Part shown: positions 51,737 through 61,595 of the stretch, piece by piece
Layout of the letters: every line of letters starts with the position of its first letter
How positions within the stretch are numbered: position 1 is the first letter of the stretch
Position numbers and translations under genes: made by a program
The notes under the pieces: generated by a model
What the model saw: the letters and a program-made list of their open reading frames with translations, nothing else
Databases searched by the model: none
Told to the model about the DNA's origin: nothing
Origin: Oscillospiraceae bacterium
Lineage (GTDB): Bacteria > Bacillota > Clostridia > Oscillospirales > Ruminococcaceae
DNA: 64,000 nt
Assembly: GCA_017483465.1 (NCBI GenBank)
Contig: JAFUWN010000005.1
Coordinates: 1 to 64,000, forward strand
Direction of reading: 5' to 3'

Positions 51737-51790
51737 ATCAGATAGAAAGTATCTGATTATAATTATAGCAAACTGTGAAAGGACTGTCAA
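51737..51790 (-). promoter_or_regulatory. promoter of the glycan operon with a dyad at the transcription start
   Basis: Minus-strand TTGACA (51785-51790), 17 bp, TATAAT (51762-51767). Right after the -10 box is the perfect dyad ATCAGATA-GAAAG-TATCTGAT (51737-51757), either an operator or a 5' stem-loop on the mRNA. Confidence 0.7.
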
Positions 51791-51809
51791 TAGTTTCATG
51801 GGAATTTAA

Positions 51810-51838
51810 GAAAAAAGACCGCAGGAGCGGTCTGATTT
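51810..51838 (-). terminator. terminator of the recA-pgsA operon
   Basis: AGACCGC-TCCT-GCGGTCT stem with TTTTTTC on the minus strand. Confidence 0.85.
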
Positions 51839-51858
51839 TTCACATTTTATATGAATTT

Positions 51859-52437
51859 TTACTTCATGTCGATATACTTAGCATAGCCCTTGAGGTAGAT
51901 ACCGCCGGAGATGATAGTTAATAAAACAGAAATCCAGACGAGAACAAGAAGAACATATGCAATCACAACTTCCGTTGCTCTGTCAAAGGATACTCCAAAA
52001 TCACCTATAGCATACCAGATTAAGATGAAAGCGATAGCGACCATAGTGAAAGCAGTTTTAAGTTTTCCCCAGATACCGGCAGCGACGACAACACCTTTTT
52101 CAGCGGTGACGAGTCTGAGACCGGAGACCATAAATTCACGGGCGGCGATGATAGTTACGACAATGCCGTTGATAATCTGACCTTGCATAATATCCGCAAG
52201 ACAGGCGAAAGCGGCTAGGACGAGGATTTTATCAGCCAAGGGGTCAGCGAATTTTCCGAAAGTAGTAACGAGATTATATTTTCTTGCGATTTTACCGTCA
52301 AGAGCATCGGTGATGGAAGCGGCGGCGAAGATAAGCAGAGCGATTGTAAAATGATAAGGAATATCCCAGTACAAGAAGAGCATAAAGAACGGGACGAGGA
52401 TAATTCTCATCAGAGTAAGTTTATTCGGCAGATTCAT
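51859..52437 (-). CDS. pgsA: CDP-diacylglycerol-glycerol-3-phosphate 3-phosphatidyltransferase
   Basis: 192 residues from ATG 52437, inside the end of rimO, with GGGAGG before it. The CDP-alcohol phosphotransferase motif DALDGKIARKYNLVTTFGKF then ADPLAD (DGxxAR..G...D...D) is complete. Four or five membrane helices. Makes phosphatidylglycerophosphate, precursor of phosphatidylglycerol. Overlaps rimO by 17 bp. Confidence 0.94.
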   Translation of the reverse strand: MNLPNKLTLMRIILVPFFMLFLYWDIPYHFTIALLIFAAASITDALDGKIARKYNLVTTFGKFADPLADKILVLAAFACLADIMQGQIINGIVVTIIAAREFMVSGLRLVTAEKGVVVAAGIWGKLKTAFTMVAIAFILIWYAIGDFGVSFDRATEVVIAYVLLVLVWISVLLTIISGGIYLKGYAKYIDMK

Positions 52438-53764
52438 CAGATATGACCTCCCCGAGCAAATCATAATCGAGTGTATCAATAATTTTGACTTTAACGTACT
52501 GCCCGGACTGGAGTTTCTTTTCAGAGGAGAAGAAAATTTTCCCGTCAATATCCGGAGCATCGGCTTCAGTACGGCCGAAGTAGCATTCTGCCCACTTATC
52601 GAAGCCCTCGACAACAGCTGTTTTTATAGTATCCAGTTGTTGAGCATTATATTCAGCACTGATATCGGCCTGTTGTTCCATGATAATATCAGCACGGTGC
52701 TGACGGATTTCCTCGTCAATCTGATCGGGGAAGTTACCGGCAGGGGTGCCGTCCTCTTGAGAGTAGGCAAAACAGCCTAATCTTGTGAATCTGATATCCT
52801 GAACGAATTCAGCGAGAGTGTTGAATTGCTCTTCGGTTTCACCGGGAAAACCTGTGATGAGGGTAGTTCTGAGGACGATATTAGGAATTTTAGCTCTTAA
52901 TTTAGCGATTAATTCTCTGAGGCTTTTGTTAGTTGTGGGGCGGTTCATGCGTTTAAGGATAGCATCATCACAATGCTGAATAGGCATATCAATATAATTC
53001 AGAATTTTATCTTCTTTTGCGATAGTATCAATTAATTCATCAGTGATACGTTCAGGGTAGCAGTATAACAAGCGAATCCATTTGAGATCCGGAATCTGAC
53101 ATAGTTTAGTAAGCAGTTCGCAGAGTTTATTTTCATGATAGAGATCTTCACCATAGCGGGTAACATCCTGAGCGATGATATTTAATTCAGTCACACCGTA
53201 AGAGACAAGCTGATTGGCTTCTCTGAGAACATCTTCCATAGGAACACTGCGGAACTTGCCACGAATCATAGGAATAGCACAATAAGTACAATGATTGGAA
53301 CATCCTTCAGCGATTTTGAGATAAGAGAAGAACGGGAGAGTAGAAATAATTCTGTCTCCTGTCATTTCGACATCAGTTTTAGGAGAAAATCTGACAATTT
53401 TTTCACCGTGGAGGACTTTATCAAGGATTTCGACAATATCTTTATTATCGCCGATACCGATCACAGCATCAGCTTCCGGGAATTCCTTAACGGCTTCTTC
53501 TTTGTAGCGTTCCGTAAGACATCCGGTAAGGATTAATTTTTTAACCTGACCTTCCTGTTTCAGTTTAGCGATTTCGAGAATTGTTTCGATCGCTTCTTCT
53601 TTAGCGGACTGAATAAAACCGCAGGTATTGACGACAGCGACATCAGAATCACCGAATTCGGTGACAAGTTCATAGCCGTGAGCACGTAATTTTTTAAGCA
53701 TTCGTTCGGAATCGACAAGATTTTTATCACATCCGAGGGAAACCATACCGACTTTGATAGGCAT
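52421..53764 (-). CDS. rimO: ribosomal protein S12 methylthiotransferase
   Basis: 447 residues. N-terminal UPF0004 domain with GCDKNLVDSE and VVNTCGFIQSAKEE, radical-SAM cluster motif EGCSNHCTYCAIPMIRG, and C-terminal TRAM domain. Methylthiolates Asp of ribosomal protein S12. The CDKNxVDSE start distinguishes RimO from MiaB. RBS AAGGAG. In the recA-recX-rimO-pgsA order common to Clostridia. Confidence 0.95.
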   Translation of the reverse strand: MPIKVGMVSLGCDKNLVDSERMLKKLRAHGYELVTEFGDSDVAVVNTCGFIQSAKEEAIETILEIAKLKQEGQVKKLILTGCLTERYKEEAVKEFPEADAVIGIGDNKDIVEILDKVLHGEKIVRFSPKTDVEMTGDRIISTLPFFSYLKIAEGCSNHCTYCAIPMIRGKFRSVPMEDVLREANQLVSYGVTELNIIAQDVTRYGEDLYHENKLCELLTKLCQIPDLKWIRLLYCYPERITDELIDTIAKEDKILNYIDMPIQHCDDAILKRMNRPTTNKSLRELIAKLRAKIPNIVLRTTLITGFPGETEEQFNTLAEFVQDIRFTRLGCFAYSQEDGTPAGNFPDQIDEEIRQHRADIIMEQQADISAEYNAQQLDTIKTAVVEGFDKWAECYFGRTEADAPDIDGKIFFSSEKKLQSGQYVKVKIIDTLDYDLLGEVISDESAE

Positions 53765-53797
53765 AAATCATACTCCTTTTATTTAATTTATGTTAAT

Positions 53798-54427
53798 TCA
53801 GGAATTTTCATCCTGTAGATTTTGGAAATACTCTTCGACAGCAGTTTTGACATGCTGATAGTCATAGCCAAGGCGGATCATACCGGCGACGACTTTTTCT
53901 CTGGTTTTAAAATCCTGAGGGTCAGTGAGCATACTGCCGTATTTTTTAGCAAGAGTTTCGGGAAGATTTTCAAGAGACTGTTCTTCGAGGGCTTGAATGC
54001 AGAATTCGGTTAATTCCTTGTCGATGCCTTTTCTGAGGAGTTCCTGACGGACTCTGTAAGAGCCGTAATGTTTGCGTTCGACGAGATATTCAGCGAATTT
54101 CTGAGCATAGCGTTTATCATTGATGGCACCGCACTGGATAAGCTGTTCCATGACTTTCACGCAGAGGGTTTTATCCTGATAAGTATGCATTAATTTCTGA
54201 TACATCATGCAGTAAGAATAATCCCGGTCATCGAGGAGATAGCAGGCACGGCGGTAAGCACGGCGGAATCTGGATTTCTGATGGAGTTCTTCGAGCGTAT
54301 CAGAATCGAGATTAGAGCCTTCCTGAATATGATATTGACGCAGAAGTTCGCCGTCTATCTCATAGACGGCGTTTTCTGCGTGGACTTCGTAGTAAGTTTT
54401 TTTATGAATAATTTGAGTAATTTTCAT
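53798..54427 (-). CDS. recX: RecX regulatory protein
   Basis: 209 residues of tandem three-helix RecX repeats (RRAYRRACYLLDDRDYSYCM, GSYRVRQELLRKGIDKELTE, MIRLGYDYQHVKTAVEEYF). Modulates RecA filaments. Follows recA by 3 bp, so its translation probably depends on recA. Confidence 0.9.
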   Translation of the reverse strand: MKITQIIHKKTYYEVHAENAVYEIDGELLRQYHIQEGSNLDSDTLEELHQKSRFRRAYRRACYLLDDRDYSYCMMYQKLMHTYQDKTLCVKVMEQLIQCGAINDKRYAQKFAEYLVERKHYGSYRVRQELLRKGIDKELTEFCIQALEEQSLENLPETLAKKYGSMLTDPQDFKTREKVVAGMIRLGYDYQHVKTAVEEYFQNLQDENS

Positions 54428-54430
54428 GAT

Positions 54431-55627
54431 TTATTCTTTGGGGTCAAATTCCTCGAAATCATCTTCGGCATCGATATCGATGCTGACAGAATCGTCTGAA
54501 GAAGCAGAAGAGGCAACTGTATTGTTAAAAGCTTCCGAAGCGAGAGCTTTGGCATCATCTTCTGTAGAATTTTCAGCAGACAGATCAAGTTCGTTCATAT
54601 GTTCGAGGATTTTTGCCTCGACTTCCTTTCTGAAAGATTCATCATCGGCGAGCATCTGTTTGACGTTATCACGCCCCTGACCGAGTTTCTGACCGTTATA
54701 GCTGAACCAGGAGCCGCTTTTCTGGATGACATCAAGTTCAACGGCGAGGTCCATAATTTCACCGGTTCTGGAAATGCCCTTGCCGTAGATATTATCGAAT
54801 TCACATTCACGGAACGGCGGAGCGACTTTGTTTTTAACGATTTTGACTTTCATTCTGTTACCGATCGGAACGCCGTTTTCTTTGAGGATTTCACCTTTGC
54901 GGACATCCATGCGGACGGTAGCATAGAATTTAAGGGCACGGCCGCCGGGGGTTGTTTCGGGATTACCGTAGAGAACGCCGATTTTCTCACGGATTTGGTT
55001 GATAAAGATGGCAACGCATCCGGTTTTGGAGACGACAGAAGTTAATTTTCTCATAGCCTGAGACATAAGACGGGCGAGCTGGCCGACATGATTATCACCC
55101 ATTTCGCCGTCAATTTCGGCTTTGGTAGTCATAGCAGCAACAGAATCGACAACAAGGACATCAATTGCACCAGAGCGGACAAGAGATTCGGCAATTTCGA
55201 GAGCCTGTTCACCGCTGTCAGGCTGAGAGACCAATAATCTGTCAATATCGACACCGAGGGCTTTTGCATACTTCGGGTCGAGAGCATGTTCAACGTCGAT
55301 AAAAGCGGCTTCACCGCCCATTTTCTGAGCTTCTGCGACGATATGGAGAGCAACGGTAGTTTTACCGGAGCTTTCAGGGCCATAGAGTTCGATAATTCTG
55401 CCTCTGGGGACACCGCCGACACCGAGAGCGAGATCGAGAGTCATAGAACCGGTCGGGATGACATCGACATTCATTTTTGCCTGCTGGCCGAGCCGCATGA
55501 CAGCCCCCTGACCGAACTGTTTTTCGATCATTTTAATAGCATGTTCCAGAGCGGCTTTTTTCTCTTCGGAAGAGGTAGGAACCTGATACATACCTGTAGT
55601 TTTCTTTTCAGCTTTTGCTTTTGCCAT
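54431..55627 (-). CDS. recA: recombinase RecA
   Basis: 398 residues from ATG 55627 (CAGGAGG before it); the frame continues ten codons upstream without a ribosome site. Walker [10 protein letters not shown], Walker [14 protein letters not shown] loop 2 with [21 protein letters not shown]. The acidic tail ([20 protein letters not shown]) is longer than in E. coli. Homologous recombination and SOS activation. No LexA-like box is visible in the 100 bp upstream. Confidence 0.97.
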   Translation of the reverse strand: MAKAKAEKKTTGMYQVPTSSEEKKAALEHAIKMIEKQFGQGAVMRLGQQAKMNVDVIPTGSMTLDLALGVGGVPRGRIIELYGPESSGKTTVALHIVAEAQKMGGEAAFIDVEHALDPKYAKALGVDIDRLLVSQPDSGEQALEIAESLVRSGAIDVLVVDSVAAMTTKAEIDGEMGDNHVGQLARLMSQAMRKLTSVVSKTGCVAIFINQIREKIGVLYGNPETTPGGRALKFYATVRMDVRKGEILKENGVPIGNRMKVKIVKNKVAPPFRECEFDNIYGKGISRTGEIMDLAVELDVIQKSGSWFSYNGQKLGQGRDNVKQMLADDESFRKEVEAKILEHMNELDLSAENSTEDDAKALASEAFNNTVASSASSDDSVSIDIDAEDDFEEFDPKE

Positions 55628-55731
55628 AATAAATAAACCTCCTGAAATAAGAATCATAATGCGTAATAACTATATCATGATTATAGTATAGCACATAAGA
55701 TGTTCAGAAATTTCACAACTGAAAAAATTTT

Positions 55732-56550
55732 TTAAATTTTTTCAGCCGAGACAACTCTGTCACGCTGTTCGAGATCCTGAAAGGTCTGAATATTCCGGAA
55801 AGCATGGGAATTGAGGAGCATACTGACACGTTCGGCCTGTTTCCAGCCGATTTCATAAGCGAGCAGACCGCTGGGTTTCAGAGCATCTTTCCAGGTATCT
55901 GTAATTTTTCTGTAGAAATAGGTACCGTCTTCGGCAGGCCCGCCGAACAGAGCAATAGCCGGTTCATGTCTGACTTCAATCTGAAGTTCCTGCATTTCCT
56001 GACTGGTAAGATAAGGGGGATTGCTGACGATCATATCAAAATTCCGGAAATTTTCGGCAAAATTTTTATCGAGAACATCAGCATGATAAAAATGAACAGC
56101 AAGATGATGATAGTCAGCATTTTTCTGGGCATATGCGAGAGCGGTTTCACTGGTATCGACAGCAGAGATTTCAGCATCCGGAAGATTTTTTTTAAGTGCA
56201 AGAGCGATACAGCCGGAGCCGGTACACAGATCAAGAATTTTCAGACCGGATTTATAGTTTGCCCAGTGCAGGGCAGTATCGACTAAAATTTCAGTATCCG
56301 GCCGGGGGATGAGCACACCTTTTCCGACGAAGATTCTCATTCCGTAGAATTCCCATTCACCGAGGATATATTGCAAGGGTTCGCCCTGGATTCTGCGTTG
56401 AATCATAGAGAGAATCCGGTTTTGCTGATCTGCATTGAGGGCAGGAGCGAATCTGTTTCCGGTAATTTGTTCGAGCATACAGCGGAATTCAAAGCGGGCA
56501 TCCGGAACAGAAGCATTTTGAAGCATTTGAATAAAATCGGAATTTACCAC
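55732..56550 (-). CDS. prmC: release factor glutamine N5-methyltransferase
   Basis: 272 residues from GTG 56550 with GGAGG 6 bases before, inside the end of the DUF1385 gene. SAM motif ILDLCTGSGCIALAL and catalytic NPPY in IVSNPPYLTSQE are intact. Methylates the GGQ glutamine of release factors 1 and 2. prfA, the usual neighbour, is not in the window next to it. Confidence 0.94.
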   Translation of the reverse strand: MVNSDFIQMLQNASVPDARFEFRCMLEQITGNRFAPALNADQQNRILSMIQRRIQGEPLQYILGEWEFYGMRIFVGKGVLIPRPDTEILVDTALHWANYKSGLKILDLCTGSGCIALALKKNLPDAEISAVDTSETALAYAQKNADYHHLAVHFYHADVLDKNFAENFRNFDMIVSNPPYLTSQEMQELQIEVRHEPAIALFGGPAEDGTYFYRKITDTWKDALKPSGLLAYEIGWKQAERVSMLLNSHAFRNIQTFQDLEQRDRVVSAEKI

Positions 56551-57527
56551 AGATCATCCTCCAGATTATCAGGAATGCAGGGTTTCAGAGCCGCAATAGC
56601 AATTTCGATCTGTGAAGCATCGGGTTCTTTGGTAGTGATACGCTGAAGCTGAAGCCCCGGCCAGGAGAGGAATTTAGCGAACTTGCTGTTGCTTCTTCCG
56701 GCGAACTGAATGCATTCAAAAGAACAGCCGACCGTCACAGGGAGCAGACAGAGGCTGCATAAGAATCTCTGCCACGGAACAGTAAAGGGAACGAGGCACA
56801 TGACAAGAATGCTGATAAAGAGTGTGAGGAAGATAAAGCTTGTACCGCATCGGGGATGAAGGCGGATTTGTTTCTGCACGTTCTCGACTGTAAGAGGGAG
56901 ACCGGCTTCAAAGCAGGCAATTGTTTTATGTTCTGCCCCGTGATATTCGTAAGTTCTGCGGATATCTTTCATCATACTGGTAGCAGCCATATAGCCGACA
57001 AAGATAATAATTTTGATAATGCCTTCAGAGAAAGACTGTAAGATTCTGTTAGCGGTCAGGGGTTTGATGAGACCGACAAGCCATTTCGGAAGGAACAGGA
57101 AGAGGGCAAGTGAAGCCGCAACGCCGAGCATCATACCGATCATCATGATTGCTTCGACCGTTTTTTCGTTAAAATGGGCATCGAGCCAGGCTTCAAATTT
57201 AGAGGGCTGTTCTTCCTGTTGGAGTTCTTCTTCGGTCATTTGTTTTTCGGCGGATTTCATGAGGCATTTATAGCCGTCGAGCATAGAGAAGACAAAGCTG
57301 TAACAGCCTCTGACGAGAGGGATTTTTCGATACCAGGGTTTATTTTTGCCGGAGCCTTTCAGATCCCAGGTTTCGACATCAACAGAGCCGTCAGGGAGGC
57401 GGCAGGCCATAGCCCCTTTATAGGCCCCTTTCATCATAACGCCCTCAATAAGAGCCTGACCGCCGATTTTGCTTTTATGGGGATTGAGAGGGCAGGCATC
57501 AGGAGCTTGTTTGATTTCTTCGCTCAT
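56544..57527 (-). CDS. DUF1385 membrane protein
   Basis: 327 residues. Opens with IGGQALIEGVMMKGAYKGAMACR, the DUF1385 signature, followed by a charged region, four or five membrane helices and conserved YEYHGAEHKTIACFEAGLPL and LHPRCGTSF, with His/Cys residues that could bind metal. Found next to prmC in most Clostridia. Its biochemical role is unknown. Overlaps prmC by 7 bp. Confidence 0.9.
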   Translation of the reverse strand: MSEEIKQAPDACPLNPHKSKIGGQALIEGVMMKGAYKGAMACRLPDGSVDVETWDLKGSGKNKPWYRKIPLVRGCYSFVFSMLDGYKCLMKSAEKQMTEEELQQEEQPSKFEAWLDAHFNEKTVEAIMMIGMMLGVAASLALFLFLPKWLVGLIKPLTANRILQSFSEGIIKIIIFVGYMAATSMMKDIRRTYEYHGAEHKTIACFEAGLPLTVENVQKQIRLHPRCGTSFIFLTLFISILVMCLVPFTVPWQRFLCSLCLLPVTVGCSFECIQFAGRSNSKFAKFLSWPGLQLQRITTKEPDASQIEIAIAALKPCIPDNLEDDLW

Positions 57528-57551
57528 AAAGTCACATCCTTTAAAATTTAT

Positions 57552-58088
57552 TTAAGAGGGAGTCAAAGCAGTCATTTTTCGTTCTATAAACTGCTTTAAT
57601 ATTTTGAATTTTCCCATTTCAAAAATCTTATCTGTTCCGAGTAAAGCACCCACTTTTGAATCCGGGCTAATATCCATAATATTTTTGAAAGTATATTCTT
57701 TGCCGTCAGTTGTTTTGAATATAATGACTTCCACATAAATATTATGATAATTACCATATCGGCCTCTGAGCTGTGCCATTTGAGCATATACCGTAATTTC
57801 GTCAATATCTAAATAATTGATAACAATATCACGGGAAAGCACTTTCTGAAAAGTCACGTGAAAATCATTTGCAATAAAACGGCTTTTCGCCCGCATCATT
57901 ATGAGTAACACAGTTACAGTCAGAAGGCTTAATGCTGAACAGATAATTACTATATTAGGATTTTTCTTAAAAAGTTTATCAGCACATTCTATCAGCAGAA
58001 AGCTGACTGCTGAGGCAATCAGGATTGCTATCATCAAATTGCTGTTTTTGTCGTAACTACGGTACTTAACATCCATTATATTTGTCAT
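57552..58088 (-). CDS. two-helix membrane protein of unknown function
   Basis: 178 residues. Two membrane helices (about 17-36 and 46-65) followed by a cytoplasmic-type beta domain with DIVINYLDIDEITVYAQMAQ and IIFKTTDGKEYTFKNI, in the style of the bacterial PH-like domain. RBS AAGGTG. 11 bp after the histidine kinase, so it belongs to the same transcript. Confidence 0.65.
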   Translation of the reverse strand: MTNIMDVKYRSYDKNSNLMIAILIASAVSFLLIECADKLFKKNPNIVIICSALSLLTVTVLLIMMRAKSRFIANDFHVTFQKVLSRDIVINYLDIDEITVYAQMAQLRGRYGNYHNIYVEVIIFKTTDGKEYTFKNIMDISPDSKVGALLGTDKIFEMGKFKILKQFIERKMTALTPS

Positions 58089-58099
58089 AACAGTTCACC

Positions 58100-59542
58100 T
58101 TAATTGTCATGCGATTCAGGAGGAAGGGTGATTAAAACAGTTGTGCCGACACCCTCTTTGCTGGTAATATCAATAGAGCCGTCATGTTCGGAGATAATTT
58201 CATCAGCGACAGCAAGGCCGATACCGGAACCGCGTCTGGTATGATTCGGCTTATAGAATTTAGTTTTGATTTTAGGCAGATCAGATTCTTTGATACCGCA
58301 TCCGTCATCGGAGACTTCAACGCAGACATTGCCGTTTTTTTCAAAAGCCTTGATTCTGACGTGACCGCCGGGGTCGGAATATTTGACGGCATTATCGATA
58401 ATATTGATAAAGACCTGTCTGATTCTGTTTTTATCGCCGTAGACGAAAGGGAGCATTTCAGGTTCATCATATTCGATTTTGATATTATCCTGAATATTTT
58501 TATTCATATAGATTAAGACAGCATCACCGAGTTCAGCGAGGACGTCCATAGTCGTTTTCTGGAGGGTAAAATGACCGCTCTGCATACGGGAGAAATCGAG
58601 GAGTTCTTCGACCATCTGGGAAAGTCTTGCAGTTTCGTTAACAATGACGTTCATGCCCTTGCGGATAGTTTCAGGGTCGTTATCGGCATAAGAGATAGTT
58701 TCCGCCCAGCCCTTGATGGCAGTAAGGGGAGTACGGAGTTCATGTGAAACAGAAGAAATAAATTCGTTTTTCATTTCCTCAGCGGTAGAGAGTTCATCAG
58801 CCATATGATTGATAGCTTTGCAGAGATCGCCGATTTCATCGGAATCCTGATAGCGGATACGGCTGGAGAAGTCGCCTTTTGCGAATTTACCGGCCATATT
58901 GCTGACCTGCATGATGGGCTTGATGATACTGCCGACAAAGTAGATACCGGTCAGGACGAGCATAAGCAGGATGACGGCACAGACGACCGTAGCAGCAATA
59001 ATGATTGTACCGACAGCCTGATCGACTTCTGTAAGAGAGCAGACGACACGGACAGCATGATATTCGGTACTGAAAGAAGAAATATCCATACAGACGGCCA
59101 TAATTTTCTCCTGATTTTCGGCTTTGCCGATCAAGTAGCCGTCACCGCCGCTGAGGAGATTTTCATAATCGGGGATAGCGGTATCTGCTGAGGGGGAAAA
59201 GCCGGAAGAAGTCAAGACAACACGGCCTTTGGAATTGACGGCCATGAGTTCCATTTTATCTTTTGCAGAGAAGCTCTCGAACGTACTTCGCATTTCAGAA
59301 GAGAGATTGGTTTCAGAGTCCTGAGCATACCGGCTGAGGAGATTGACAACAGAGGTCAGTTCACCGGTGAGGGTTTGTCTGGCACTGGCATAATAGAAAG
59401 TCTGCATAGCATAGACAAAAGCGAGGACGATCGAGATCATGATCAGGACAACAACAGCGAGGTTATTGGTAATCCAGCGCTGTGTGATGCTTCTTTTTTT
59501 GATGGCCGTATTTTTAAATTTTATCATTCCATTTATAGCCAT
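58100..59542 (-). CDS. sensor histidine kinase with HAMP domain
   Basis: 480 residues. Membrane helix at about 29-50, an extracellular sensor region (about 52-170), a second helix (about 178-205), HAMP (about 205-257), H-box FISSVSHELRTPLTAIKGWA, N-box NIIDNAVKYSDPG, and G-boxes DDGCGI and GSGIGLAVADEI. Autophosphorylates and passes phosphate to the OmpR-type regulator upstream, whose end it overlaps. The start may instead be five codons later. Signal sensed unknown. Confidence 0.92.
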   Translation of the reverse strand: MAINGMIKFKNTAIKKRSITQRWITNNLAVVVLIMISIVLAFVYAMQTFYYASARQTLTGELTSVVNLLSRYAQDSETNLSSEMRSTFESFSAKDKMELMAVNSKGRVVLTSSGFSPSADTAIPDYENLLSGGDGYLIGKAENQEKIMAVCMDISSFSTEYHAVRVVCSLTEVDQAVGTIIIAATVVCAVILLMLVLTGIYFVGSIIKPIMQVSNMAGKFAKGDFSSRIRYQDSDEIGDLCKAINHMADELSTAEEMKNEFISSVSHELRTPLTAIKGWAETISYADNDPETIRKGMNVIVNETARLSQMVEELLDFSRMQSGHFTLQKTTMDVLAELGDAVLIYMNKNIQDNIKIEYDEPEMLPFVYGDKNRIRQVFINIIDNAVKYSDPGGHVRIKAFEKNGNVCVEVSDDGCGIKESDLPKIKTKFYKPNHTRRGSGIGLAVADEIISEHDGSIDITSKEGVGTTVLITLPPESHDN

Positions 59543-60215
59543 AGCCCCAGATTGTTACGATATATTGAGGATTAGAAGGTTCGTCTTCAATTTTGAGGCG
59601 GATTCTGCGGATATTGACATCAACGATTTTATAATCGCCGTAATAATTTTCACCCCAGATATGATTGAGGATACTGGCTCTGTCAAGAGCAGTATTTTTA
59701 TTATTCATGAAATATTCAAGAATCTGGTATTCGACCTGAGTCAGATCAATAGGAACACCGTTTTTAGCGACAGTTCTGCTTTTAAGATTGAGAGTAAAGG
59801 GGCCTGATTCGATCACAGGGCTTTTTTCGTCAGAATTGAAGCTCATGCACACACGTCTGTAGATGGCATCCACACGGGCGGTTAATTCTGAAAGAGAGAA
59901 AGGTTTTGTGATATAGTCATCGGCACCGATCATAAGACCGCTGACTTTATCCATTTCCTGTGTGCGTGCAGTCAGCATGATGATACCGAGCGTAGAGCTT
60001 TTTTCTCTGAGGCGTTTGCAGACAGTAAAGCCGTCAATGCCGGGCATCATAATATCGAGCAGGACAATATCAAAATTGCCGTTTTCTTCTTCAAATTTTT
60101 GCAGAGCACTTTCTCCGCAGTTGACATCGGTGACGTCATAGCCGGCACGTTTGAGATTAATCACAACGCAGTCACGGATAGCGTCTTCATCTTCACAGAC
60201 AAGAATACGTTTCAT
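59514..60215 (-). CDS. OmpR-family response regulator
   Basis: 233 residues. Receiver domain with acidic pocket CEDED, phosphorylation Asp in DIVLLDIMMPGIDG, then a winged-helix DNA-binding domain (PFTLNLKSRTVAKNGVPIDL, NVNIRRIRLKIED, VTIWGYGYKWND). Partner of the downstream histidine kinase. RBS AAAGGAG. 30 bp after the lipoprotein gene. Target genes unknown. Confidence 0.93.
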   Translation of the reverse strand: MKRILVCEDEDAIRDCVVINLKRAGYDVTDVNCGESALQKFEEENGNFDIVLLDIMMPGIDGFTVCKRLREKSSTLGIIMLTARTQEMDKVSGLMIGADDYITKPFSLSELTARVDAIYRRVCMSFNSDEKSPVIESGPFTLNLKSRTVAKNGVPIDLTQVEYQILEYFMNNKNTALDRASILNHIWGENYYGDYKIVDVNIRRIRLKIEDEPSNPQYIVTIWGYGYKWNDKI

Positions 60216-60245
60216 AGTAATAAAAAATCTCCTTTCTGACAGGAA

Positions 60246-61595
60246 TTAATCTAAGAAATGGAAATACAGCAGAATATCTGCTGTCGGAACGGAAAGTTCC
60301 TGACCGGATTCGGCCTTGACGAGACAAGAAGCTGTACCCTTGGTATGCAGCAGCTGATACCCGGCATGAAGATGATCATTCCGGTCGGCATCATCATAGG
60401 CAATATAGATTCTGAGCAGAACGGGCATAGTTTCGGAAAGAGCAGAATCATAAGTACAGAACTGGATTTCGTTTTCTGTCATATTGTTGATGACAGTAAC
60501 TTTTTGTTTCCAGAGTTCGGGAAGCAGAAAGATATAGCCGTCATTGATGTTATAATAGCTCTGATATTCTGTAAAAAGCTGATTTTCCTGCATAGTGAGC
60601 CAGTTTGTCTGCCGGATCTGTTCCGATTCGGGAGAGGATTCATAGCCGAGAAAGACCTGCTGCACAGGAATTTCCGGACAGCCGTCATGATCAATATCCA
60701 TAGAAGAGAGGCTCGCTCTGCGGACAGTATCTTCGGCAGACTTGCCGCATCTCTGGAGAAGATTGACAATCTGGAGATCAGAATCAGATTCAGATTCTAT
60801 GGGAGAATCGGCATCTGCTGCCGGAGCAAGACAGAAGATTTCTGTCTGAAGGCTGGATGTTCCGGTTGCAGCATCGACATAGAGGGCGGTTCTGCCGTCA
60901 GGGAGTTTGCCGTAGATCAGCTGCTGATAATCTGTATAGTTATTGCTGAACTGGAGTTTATATTCATGATAGAGATTATCTTCGGCGAGGCGGTAGACAG
61001 CAGCATAAGCAGGTTCCGAGCTGGTAACTGCTCCAAGCAGAATCAAATCCGGATGGGGGCTGCTTCCGGTATCGGCGACATCAAACAGGGCATAGCTGTG
61101 AATGAGCGGCTGTTCGAGATAGTTGTTTTCATAAGCATAGACAGAGAGATATTTTTCGGATTGATTGGCGGTACTGTAACCGACAAGAATATTGGTTCTG
61201 TCGCTGCTGCCGAGCTGAGAGATGATTACTTTTTCGATTTCGGAGCCTTCTGCACTTCTGTCACAGATAGACTGCCATCTGTCGTCGATCTTATCGAGGA
61301 TATTGATTCGCAGACCGCCGGAAGAAAGAGAGTTTTTTTCATAGAAGACAATTGCTTCTTCACCGGAATCGCTGTCAATATCGGCAATAATGAAAGCCGA
61401 AAGATAACTGCCACTTTTGGGATATTTCAGGCGGATATCAGAGCCGGCCGCTTCCTGGAGAGCCTGATAGATCTGCTCCTGTTCGCCGCTGAGTTTCGGA
61501 GGGGTCAGCATAGTATCAATATTGATGCTGATGGAACAGCCGGAAAGCAGAAGCGAAAACAGCGAGCAGAAAAATAATCTGAATTTATCTTTCAT
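60246..61595 (-). CDS. lipoprotein with propeller-like repeats, in the two-component operon
   Basis: 449 residues. Lipoprotein signal ending LLLSGC at about residue 20. Calcium-loop-like segments DIDSDSGEEAIVFYE and DIDHDGCPEIPVQQ recall FG-GAP/VCBS propeller blades. Placed between citrate synthase 2 and the response regulator, so it may be the outside sensor or a target of the kinase. Its ATG overlaps the end of the synthase gene by 11 bp. Confidence 0.75.
   Translation of the reverse strand: MKDKFRLFFCSLFSLLLSGCSISINIDTMLTPPKLSGEQEQIYQALQEAAGSDIRLKYPKSGSYLSAFIIADIDSDSGEEAIVFYEKNSLSSGGLRINILDKIDDRWQSICDRSAEGSEIEKVIISQLGSSDRTNILVGYSTANQSEKYLSVYAYENNYLEQPLIHSYALFDVADTGSSPHPDLILLGAVTSSEPAYAAVYRLAEDNLYHEYKLQFSNNYTDYQQLIYGKLPDGRTALYVDAATGTSSLQTEIFCLAPAADADSPIESESDSDLQIVNLLQRCGKSAEDTVRRASLSSMDIDHDGCPEIPVQQVFLGYESSPESEQIRQTNWLTMQENQLFTEYQSYYNINDGYIFLLPELWKQKVTVINNMTENEIQFCTYDSALSETMPVLLRIYIAYDDADRNDHLHAGYQLLHTKGTASCLVKAESGQELSVPTADILLYFHFLD

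Noticed and set aside
55628..55731. SOS box before recA
   Set aside because: GAACATCTTATG lacks the GTTC half; no match to the LexA consensus in the interval.
60258..61577. Antisense open frame of 439 codons opposite the lipoprotein gene
   Set aside because: No ribosome site, unnatural Cys/Phe/Ile-rich composition, and the opposite strand has a clear lipoprotein with an operon context.
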